From: an uncultured Campylobacter sp.
GTDB taxonomy: Bacteria > Campylobacterota > Campylobacteria > Campylobacterales > Campylobacteraceae
Assembly: GCF_937997595.1 (NCBI RefSeq)
Contig: NZ_CALKTS010000366.1
Coordinates: forward strand, 1-13,057
Reading direction: 5' to 3'
DNA: 13,057 bases
Part shown: positions 1 through 4,685 of the stretch, in pieces
Numbering within the stretch: position 1 is the stretch's first letter
Layout of the letters: every line of letters starts with the position of its first letter
Program-made: the position numbers and the translations under genes
The notes under the pieces: model-generated
What the model was told of the DNA's origin: nothing
The model's input: the letters and a program-made list of their open reading frames with translations, nothing else
Databases searched by the model: none

Positions 1-2
1 AC

Positions 3-878
3 GCTAAGGCTATTATCTCTCAGATTATGAAGCAAGCAAACGGTATCGGAATATCAAAAAGTAACGTAAGGCGCAATAGTAAGCTTAAAGGACAAAACGG
101 TCATACAAAGAGCGTATACGCTCATAGCATTAAAAGCATTCAAAACTTAAGAGCGGTAACTACTCAATATATAGAATTTCTTAAAGCTAGGCACGGTCAA
201 AAAATAATGCAAAACATTAATGCCGGTAGTGCAAGAGAGTGGCTACTGCTAAAAGCAAATGAAATAAGCGGCGGAACGCTTAATACCTACATATCGGCAT
301 TGGCTAAGAGCTTTGATAATTGCAGTAAGCTAGGGCTAAACGTATCGGGAAAAGATATTACGGACATCCGCAAAGAGCTTAAGAAAAAGGGTATGAACCT
401 TCGTAAAAGGCATTATAACAGAGCCTATGAAAATCCATATAAAATCATAAGCAATATGCAATTAAGCTCACTGTATTATATATCCGCTAAGCTACAATTA
501 GAAGCAGGACTAAGACTAGATGATGCCATTAACTCAAGCAAATGGGAAATCAACGATGATGATAATAGCATAACCATACTAGGTAGTAAGAACGGCTTAT
601 GCTACAGTACTAAAAGGCTAAGCGATAAAACCATAAGGCAGCTAAAGCTTGCCAAAGAAGCAGGATACTATGCCCCAAAGGATACTTACGTAAAAGATCT
701 AAAAGCAGCAGGAGCGGACAAAAGAGGAACCCATGGACTTAGATATAACTTTGCTCAAGAAAGATATGAGGAGTTACGCAAAGAGGGTATGAGCCATATA
801 AAAGCTTTAGCTCAGGTATCTATAGATATGGGACATTCCAGAGTAGAGATAACTAGGCATTATTTGGTTGGGTTATAG
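3..878 (+). CDS. Tyrosine-type site-specific recombinase (5' end cut by window)
   Basis: This is a DNA breaking-rejoining enzyme of the tyrosine recombinase/phage integrase family. Numbering from the first Met in the window (position 27), the catalytic set is complete: R163 (in AGLRLDD), K188 (in LGSKNG), H236 and R239 (in THGLRY), H270 (in DMGH) and the nucleophile Y279 (in RHYL), only four residues from the C-terminus. The N-terminal half (about 30-120) is the helical core-binding domain. The frame is open from base 3 through the Met at 27, and no Shine-Dalgarno precedes that Met, so the real start is probably left of the window. Arginine is often AGG, the codon read by the tRNA-Arg at 4201-4277. 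The gene converges on the other recombinase (2736-3962) across 1.86 kb of non-coding DNA. Its target (integration, inversion or dimer resolution) cannot be told from sequence alone. Confidence 0.9.
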   Translation, partial: AKAIISQIMKQANGIGISKSNVRRNSKLKGQNGHTKSVYAHSIKSIQNLRAVTTQYIEFLKARHGQKIMQNINAGSAREWLLLKANEISGGTLNTYISALAKSFDNCSKLGLNVSGKDITDIRKELKKKGMNLRKRHYNRAYENPYKIISNMQLSSLYYISAKLQLEAGLRLDDAINSSKWEINDDDNSITILGSKNGLCYSTKRLSDKTIRQLKLAKEAGYYAPKDTYVKDLKAAGADKRGTHGLRYNFAQERYEELRKEGMSHIKALAQVSIDMGHSRVEITRHYLVGL

Positions 879-992
879 TATAGGTGGATTGGTTTGATCA
901 CGGGATAGGCATTACTTAGGTTTGATTAAAAGCTGTGGTTGTATCCGCTTTGATCTTGCTATTGCTCGTTATAGGCACTTGGTTTGATTAAA
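854..992 (+). repeat. Short imperfect repeats of the recombinase gene 3' end
   Basis: Four related segments follow each other. Two read TAGGCATTATTTGGTTGGG (854-872, inside the last codons of the recombinase) and ATAGGTGGATTGGTTTGAT (880-898). The third (905-930, ATAGGCATTACTTAGG then TTTGATTAAA) and fourth (971-992, ATAGGCACTTGG then TTTGATTAAA) are closest to each other. The shared pattern is ATAGGCATTnnTTGGTTTGATTA. The first copy encodes the active-site RHYL motif. Start-to-start spacings are about 26, 25 and 66 bp. They could be recombinase binding sites or an attachment region, or tails left by successive insertions. What is directly seen is the repetition; the role is inference. Confidence 0.5.
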
Positions 993-1220
993 GAGAGGGT
1001 GGATAGATAGATGCTTTCGACATTTAAAAGTCTTTTTTAATGCTTAATGATGCTTAGATGATTTAAATATCCTAAATATCTTTGATACCCCTGTCAATGC
1101 TCAAATTCCTATTAAAGGTAAGGCTGCGTATACTTAAAGCGGGGTTTTACATAAAATATCTATAAAGAGTATAGATGGAGGTCACTCTATCTGCTTGTAA
1201 GAGTAATGCTTTAGCAAAGA

Positions 1221-1550
1221 ATGCTCCTAAAAGGAATAAAAGAGACGAGTTTAAAATTTAACTAGAAAGACTTTTATAAGAAAATATCCCTGCAATGGAT
1301 AAAATGCTGATTCTGCGGTGAAATTTACGCTGCTTATGTATGGTAAAATATTTCTACAACGATAAAAGGCTGATTCGATGATAAATCTACACTACCTATG
1401 ATATTGCAAGCATATCCCTACAATAGATAAATGGCTATCGATAAGACTATGAGCCATAGATCCATAATCCTTCCAATGGATAAAAGTCTATCCTATCCAC
1501 TAGATATAGAAAATTCCATCTAAAAAATAACACCCCTACAAGGAATAATC
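1221..1550. repeat. Diverged tandem array, period near 64 bp, with dyad core
   Basis: A core resembling ATATCCCTACAATGGATAAA starts at 1284, 1348, 1412, 1464 and 1527 (spacings 64, 64, 52, 63). A weaker copy starts near 1221, and a fainter one near 1103, two periods further left. In several copies the core is a small dyad: ATCC with GGAT seven bases later (1286-1300, 1467-1481), or TCCT with AGGA (1225-1235). The DNA between cores is also related: compare 1315-1345 with 1377-1408, which share the pattern AAAT-TAC-CT-C-TATG. So whole units were duplicated and have diverged, unlike CRISPR spacers. No gene uses this stretch. Function unknown; a binding-site array or tandem structured RNA units are possible. 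Confidence 0.5.
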
Positions 1551-1637
1551 GCAACGGCGGTAGCAGACGAGCAAATGCTCCGCTAGCGACGAGCGAGACA
1601 GCCCCGTAACCTTTAACGGAGGCGCTACCTCCACGCG
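1550..1637. other. GC-rich foldable patch, candidate structured RNA
   Basis: By hand count 57 of the 90 bases at 1551-1640 are G or C, against 29 of 90 at 1261-1350. An outer stem pairs 1556-1564 (GGCGGTAGC) with 1624-1632 (GCTACCTCC) with one mismatch, extended by CGC 1550-1552 with GCG 1635-1637. Inside are the hairpins GAGC(AAAT)GCTC at 1569-1580 and CCGT/ACGG at 1604-1619, giving a multi-branched shape. A competing hairpin, GGAGG(CGCTA)CCTCC at 1618-1632, uses the same 3' arm. Strand is unknown. Hallmarks of RNase P RNA, tmRNA or SRP RNA are not seen. Confidence 0.35.
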
Positions 1638-1782
1638 GCTTTTCAGATAGTCCCCTTTTCAGATTTAATGCACTTAGGCAATAAATAAAACGAAGAAGAA
1701 GGCTATCTAGGGAAAAAACTCTAGGGGCAAAAAGACGTTACATCTTTAGAATTTAGTTAAAACAGAAGCTTTTTAGATTAAT

Positions 1783-2033
1783 GTGCGAAGCTATAACGCA
1801 CCTCTGCGATTTTTCTTATTACCCCAAACCGCCAGCGGGGAACTAAAGATTAAGAATGCTTGATAAACGCTTAGGCTTATCAATAAAACATTACCGATAA
1901 CGTAACCCATCGAAAAACCGTAATATATAAACTTTAAAGGCTACTTCAAAAAGCCAAGAAGCTTTTTAATATATAAAACATTCTTTCTCCTTAGTAAAAG
2001 CGTTATAAGGATATTTTAAAAAATACCTTATGA
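1783..2033. other. Cluster of hairpins in non-coding DNA
   Basis: Inverted repeats follow closely: GTGCG/CGCAC at 1783-1801; CCCC/GGGG at 1822-1840 with CCGC/GCGG inside; TTGATAA/TTATCAA at 1860-1883 with an inner GC/GC pair; GGCT/AGCC at 1939-1955 competing with AAAAAGC/GCTTTTT at 1948-1967; and ATAAGG/CCTTAT at 2005-2031 whose inside (TATTTT with AAAATA) also pairs. AT-rich DNA gives some of these by chance, but the density with exact arms is notable. The 1948-1967 hairpin ends in a T run. Function unknown. Confidence 0.35.
1948..1967. terminator. Possible bidirectional intrinsic terminator
   Basis: The perfect 7-bp stem AAAAAGC / GCTTTTT has a 6-nt loop. The A and T runs in its arms give a U tract on either strand. 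It is flanked by a direct repeat of AATATATAAA (1922-1931 and 1968-1977). It could stop read-through from either convergent recombinase gene. The stem holds only two G-C pairs, so it may be weak. Confidence 0.3.
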
Positions 2034-2245
2034 AAACAATATAGCTAGAAAAGAAAAAAATGGTGTGAGTTGTTTTTAAAAGACGGAGGTTATTTTAATA
2101 AACTTGGGTCTAAAGGCAATGAGGCAACCTGGTAAACCGAGCATTAAAAGATATGAAAGCTAATATGCAATATGCAAGAAATTCCTAGTAAAAAGCATAA
2201 GGCTAAAAAAGAATGGGAATGCTTCAGAATTTATATAATCTATCG

Positions 2246-2502
2246 CGGCCCTATCCTCGCAAGCACTTACCTTCAGTATCAAAAGAAAGAAGGCGAGCGC
2301 TAAAAAGGAGGCAATGCACTTAAAAATGAGGGCGAGCGCTTAGGAGTAGTGATGAAGTAATATACGAGAAGGGAGGGAAAGTAAGTGCTTTTTTAAGAGG
2401 ATAAGGCGGCTCATACGCCAATTACGGTAAGCTGTAGAATGACAAACTGTGGTAGGTTTTGTTTCAACTCCCTATCTCACCGTCTTTCCGCTTATCCGGA
2501 AA
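2246..2502. other. Long-range complementary segments with alternative pairings, candidate structured RNA
   Basis: AAGCACTTAC (2261-2270) is exactly complementary to GTAAGTGCTT (2381-2390), extended outward by TATCCTC (2252-2258) with GAGGATA (2397-2403). GAGGATA overlaps a second helix: GGATAAGGCGG (2399-2409) pairs with CCGCTTATCC (2488-2497) over 10 bp with one bulged G. The 3' arm of that helix in turn sits in a perfect hairpin, TTTCCG/CGGAAA (2485-2502). These pairings exclude one another, as in attenuators and switches. The apical part contains the direct repeat at 2292-2340. A transposon-like inverted repeat is an alternative reading of 2246-2410, but no target duplication or coding capacity is seen. 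Confidence 0.35.
2292..2340. repeat. Direct repeat GGCGAGCGCT
   Basis: GGCGAGCGCT occurs exactly at 2292-2301 and 2331-2340, 39 bp apart, each followed by a purine-rich AGGAG. AGCGCT inside it is palindromic. Both copies sit in the loop of the long helix 2261-2270/2381-2390. Confidence 0.6.
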
Positions 2503-2538
2503 TTTCTAAAGTACATAGGTATATAGACTCAAGGACGC

Positions 2539-2617
2539 TATCCATAGTAGGAATGTGATTTAAGGCTCAATTCTATACTTAAAGATAAAATTTAAGCTAC
2601 CTATGGCATTATAGCAT
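2539..2617. repeat. Dispersed copies of the 64-bp array unit, one inverted
   Basis: TATCCATAGTAGGAATGT (2539-2556) matches the reverse complement of the array core (compare TATCTATTGTAGGGATAT, complement of 1412-1429). The stretch 2584-2617 resembles the second half of the array unit at 1379-1413, sharing CTACCTATG and then ATT-AAGCAT-type ends. The array unit therefore occurs at both ends of the non-coding region, partly in opposite orientation. Confidence 0.4.
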
Positions 2618-2735
2618 TTATGGATTATGGCGTTCATGGAGCGCGTAAGCTTCTCAATAGGTTTAGAATAAAACTCTGCAATTAAACTGCATAAAACTTC
2701 ACAAGAAACCATCTCTTTAGCTTGCCTTTACCTTC

Positions 2736-3962
2736 TTAAAATTTAAACCCCAACCCCTTTAAATAACCTAGCCACCATGTTAGAACCCTACGCGTATTCT
2801 CAATATTCGTAGCTTTGTTATAAATCTTTTGCATCTCTCTTTGTGCATGAAAAAGGGTACGTTCAATGCTATAAGGATCCAGCTTGTTCTCATGGATTTT
2901 TTCATATGCAAAGGTTTCTAGTATCTTTCTAAAAGAGTGAAAAACCAATCTATTCTTAGCTATTACGGGAGCATAGGTTTTAAGCGCTTTAACTAGAGTC
3001 ATATCGCTTAGTACCTCTCCTTGTGTATTGGCAAAGCATAGCAAGCAGCTACTATTATGAGCGTGTAACCTTTGCAGCCATTGCCCTACTTCTCTAGGAA
3101 GCCCCAGATGTTCATCCCCATTGCTTTTTACCTTATTCTCATCTTGTGGAAATAGTAAGTAGTATTCTCCATCATCACCTATTTTTAAATGCTCATGGGT
3201 TAAATTTCTTACATTTGAGCTTCTTAGCCCCGTAAGCAGTCCAAAGATCAAAGCATTCTTAACTCCTATTTGGTGAGGATAGTTCATAATAAATTTAATA
3301 AGTACGGTTAAATCCAAGTCATCTTTTATATATGGGTATTCGCTATGGCGAGGTATATTATAAAAGTCCTTAAACACCTCTTCTGCAAATAATGGATTTT
3401 TAGAAATATCTCTTATACGAGCATATCGGAATAGTCTTTTAATAAGTTTGAATAAAATTTCCAAGGAAGCGTACTTCTCATTATCGTAATAATAATCCAG
3501 TATCGGCATAATATCCTTTTTGCTTATCTTGTTTATATCTTTGTCACAAATATCCTTTAAAGCTTTAAAGCTCATATCTCGTCTTTTAGAGGTTGCTAAT
3601 GCAACATTGCCGTTATGTCTGCGAAACTGTCTATAAACGCTTGCCAAAGTATTTTTAGCAGGGATCAGCTTGGCAGAATTATCTATCATTAAACCTTTAA
3701 GAGTTTCTTTGGCTTTGCTTAGGCTTATCTCATCTGCGTTGCCTAAAGACTTAATCAGCTTGCCGCCTATTGAGTAGTGATAGTGCCTATGGATTGTTTG
3801 CTCTCCCTTTTTAGTAAATGAGCGGTAAAATCTAACTGCTATATGCTCATCTATCATTTCTACCATAGTATTTTTGTGATAAGGCAGGGAGAAATTTCTG
3901 ATCACTTTATCGGGATCTGTTTTAAAAGACGGATCGTCTTTAATTTTAGAAAAAACTTTCAT
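2736..3962 (-). CDS. P4-type tyrosine integrase next to tRNA-Arg
   Basis: This 408-aa protein is a tyrosine recombinase that probably inserted the element at the neighbouring tRNA. The N-terminus (about 40-100) resembles the arm-type DNA-binding domain of P4-like integrases, ending in the typical ISLSKAKETL helix. Residues about 105-200 form the core-binding domain and 215-395 the catalytic domain. The catalytic residues are R247 (TGLRSSN), K277 or K279 (ENKVKS), H342 and R345 (FHSFRK), H372 (LFHAQ) and nucleophile Y381 (KIYNKA). The length is usual for the family. The start at 3962 is supported by AAAGGA about 9 bp upstream, and a promoter is visible (4005-4033). The gene begins 240 bp from the 3' end of the tRNA and reads away from it, the standard layout for tRNA-targeted islands. 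The far attachment site is not in the window. Confidence 0.94.
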   Translation of the reverse strand: MKVFSKIKDDPSFKTDPDKVIRNFSLPYHKNTMVEMIDEHIAVRFYRSFTKKGEQTIHRHYHYSIGGKLIKSLGNADEISLSKAKETLKGLMIDNSAKLIPAKNTLASVYRQFRRHNGNVALATSKRRDMSFKALKDICDKDINKISKKDIMPILDYYYDNEKYASLEILFKLIKRLFRYARIRDISKNPLFAEEVFKDFYNIPRHSEYPYIKDDLDLTVLIKFIMNYPHQIGVKNALIFGLLTGLRSSNVRNLTHEHLKIGDDGEYYLLFPQDENKVKSNGDEHLGLPREVGQWLQRLHAHNSSCLLCFANTQGEVLSDMTLVKALKTYAPVIAKNRLVFHSFRKILETFAYEKIHENKLDPYSIERTLFHAQREMQKIYNKATNIENTRRVLTWWLGYLKGLGFKF

Positions 3963-3968
3963 AATTGC

Positions 3969-4004
3969 TTGTCCTTTAAAATTTCATATAGTTTCATAGG
4001 ACAA
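3969..4004 (-). promoter_or_regulatory. Dyad over integrase transcription start and ribosome binding site
   Basis: TTGTCCT (3969-3975) and AGGACAA (3998-4004) form a perfect 7-bp inverted repeat. One arm contains the integrase Shine-Dalgarno (read on the minus strand), the other abuts the -10 box. Between them on the minus strand ATGAAA occurs twice, 10 bp apart. The dyad could be a repressor operator or, if the transcript starts early enough, an RNA stem hiding the ribosome binding site. Confidence 0.4.
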
Positions 4005-4033
4005 ATTATAAAAGTTTCCAAAGAGTTTAACAA
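4005..4033 (-). promoter_or_regulatory. Sigma-70-type promoter of the integrase gene
   Basis: Read on the minus strand: TTGTTA (4028-4033) as -35, a 17-bp spacer, and a perfect TATAAT (4005-4010) as -10. The predicted start lies near 3998, about 35 bp before the integrase ATG. This is a stronger -35/-10 pair than is usual in Campylobacter, where -35 boxes are often poor. Confidence 0.6.
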
Positions 4034-4035
4034 GC

Positions 4036-4080
4036 TTAAGAGCTACTATACATTTTTTAATATATAGTAGTTTCTCTTAA
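4036..4080. promoter_or_regulatory. Interrupted 15-bp inverted repeat upstream of integrase promoter
   Basis: TTAAGAG (4036-4042) plus CTACTATA (4043-4050) mirror TATAGTAG (4063-4070) plus CTCTTAA (4074-4080), with a 12-bp centre and a 3-bp insertion in one arm. It lies directly upstream of the -35 box and between promoter and tRNA, where regulator sites or integrase arm sites would be expected. Role is inferred. Confidence 0.4.
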
Positions 4081-4126
4081 ACTACCTGTATAATCTAGCG
4101 TTTTTAGCATTTGAAATTTTTTTGAA

Positions 4127-4157
4127 AAAATTTGAAAAAGCCGTAAAACAGGGCCTT
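4127..4157 (-). terminator. Probable terminator after tRNA-Arg
   Basis: On the minus strand AAGGCC (4152-4157) pairs with GGCTTT (4137-4142; one G-U pair) around a 9-nt loop, followed by a T-rich tract. It lies 44 bp past the tRNA 3' end and would end the tRNA transcript before the integrase promoter. Confidence 0.4.
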
Positions 4158-4200
4158 CAAAAAAATCAAAAAACTAAAAATAGGGGGAAAATTTGATAGA

Positions 4201-4277
4201 TGGTGTCCCCGACAGGATTCGAACCTGTGGCCTCAAAATTAGGAATTTTGCGCTCTATCCTACTGAGCTACGAGGAC
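4201..4277 (-). tRNA. tRNA-Arg (anticodon CCT)
   Basis: Read on the minus strand: acceptor arm GTCCTCG / CGGGGAC with one G-U pair, D stem GCTC/GAGC, anticodon stem CAAAA/TTTTG with loop TTCCTAA, T arm ACAGG-TTCGAAT-CCTGT, discriminator A and an encoded CCA (4201-4203). The anticodon CCT reads AGG arginine codons. It lies 13 bp after the response regulator stop codon on the same strand, so it may be cotranscribed and cut out. Its 3' end faces the integrase gene and is the likely chromosomal attachment site. Confidence 0.97.
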
Positions 4278-4281
4278 AGAA

Positions 4282-4302
4282 ATCGGCAATTTAATCGCCG
4301 AT
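4282..4302 (-). promoter_or_regulatory. Hairpin at the response regulator stop codon / tRNA 5' flank
   Basis: ATCGGC (4282-4287) and GCCGAT (4297-4302) form a perfect 6-bp stem with a 9-nt loop. It spans the response regulator stop codon and ends four bases before the tRNA 5' end. No U run follows, so it fits a processing or mRNA-stabilising hairpin better than an efficient terminator. Confidence 0.45.
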
Positions 4303-4671
4303 AATATTCATAACGTCGTCTAGTTTTTTGTGAAGATCTTTGTCATTGATGGGCTTTGTCATAAAGTCATAAGCACCTTTATTTAAAGCCTCTCGTTTAG
4401 CGGTCTCGTCCGTCGTAAGGACGATGACGGGGATATGAGCTATACTTTCTCTAGCGTGAAGATTATCTAAAAATTCCAGCCCATTCATCACAGGCATTAC
4501 GATATCTAATAAAATCAAATCAACGGGCTGAACTTCGAGTACGGCAAGGGCGTCCAAGCCGTTTTTGGCTTGGAGTATGGTTTGGAATTTGCCGTATTTT
4601 TTTAGCATAACTTCAAGTAGCTTTAAATTTATAGCGTCGTCATCAACCGTTAAAACTTTCAAATCTCTCAT
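4291..4671 (-). CDS. Single-domain (CheY-like) response regulator
   Basis: The 126-aa protein is a lone receiver domain without a DNA-binding or enzymatic output. Key residues are all present: acidic pair D10/D11 (TVDDD), phosphorylation site D56 (LLDIVMP), T86 or T87 (VLTTDE) and K106 (MTKPI). The start at 4671 follows the kinase stop by 14 bp, with GGATGAGG as ribosome binding site, so it is almost surely co-transcribed with the hybrid kinase and its probable partner. Such regulators act by protein-protein contact, as CheY and DivK do, or as phosphate carriers in a relay. No chemotaxis gene is nearby, and the target cannot be named. A tRNA-Arg follows 13 bp downstream. Confidence 0.93.
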   Translation of the reverse strand: MRDLKVLTVDDDAINLKLLEVMLKKYGKFQTILQAKNGLDALAVLEVQPVDLILLDIVMPVMNGLEFLDNLHARESIAHIPVIVLTTDETAKREALNKGAYDFMTKPINDKDLHKKLDDVMNIIGD

Positions 4672-4685
4672 TTAAGACCTCATCC

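Larger units (their letters stand above)
879..2735. other. 1.86 kb non-coding, repeat- and hairpin-rich region between convergent recombinases
   Basis: I find no protein gene here: open frames are very short on both strands, and none has a credible start with a recognisable motif. The DNA is AT-rich except for the GC-rich patch at 1550-1637. It carries the repeats and inverted repeats listed separately: recombinase-tail repeats to 992, the array at 1221-1550, hairpins at 1783-2033, long-range complementarity at 2246-2502 and array-related copies at 2539-2617. Both neighbours read into it, so transcripts may enter from either side. It may be a large structured RNA locus, the recombination/replication module of the element, or heavily decayed genes. 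I cannot decide which from one sequence. Confidence 0.6.

Noticed and set aside
1175..1261. 28-codon open frame (basic peptide starting MEVTLSACK)
   Set aside because: Overlaps the diverged repeat array, has a poor ribosome binding site and no recognisable family; not enough to call a gene.
1221..1550. CRISPR-like periodicity (about 27-bp core, about 36-bp intervals)
   Set aside because: Cores are poorly conserved, the intervals are related to each other rather than unique, and no cas gene is in the window.
2083..2163. Short open frame ending in MRQPGKPSIKRYES, preceded by GGAGG
   Set aside because: Only 14 codons from the ATG; could be a remnant of a decayed gene, but no family is recognised.
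2246..2410. Miniature inverted-repeat transposable element
   Set aside because: The ends are only imperfectly inverted, no target-site duplication is visible, and no second copy exists in the window.
2461..2480. GTTTCAACTCCC, reminiscent of the end of some CRISPR repeats
   Set aside because: Only one copy was found; no array.
1550..2502. RNase P RNA, tmRNA or SRP RNA gene
   Set aside because: Looked for the conserved core motifs of each (for example GAGGAAAGTCC of RNase P RNA and the GGAAG/AGCA SRP Alu-free loop) and did not find them.
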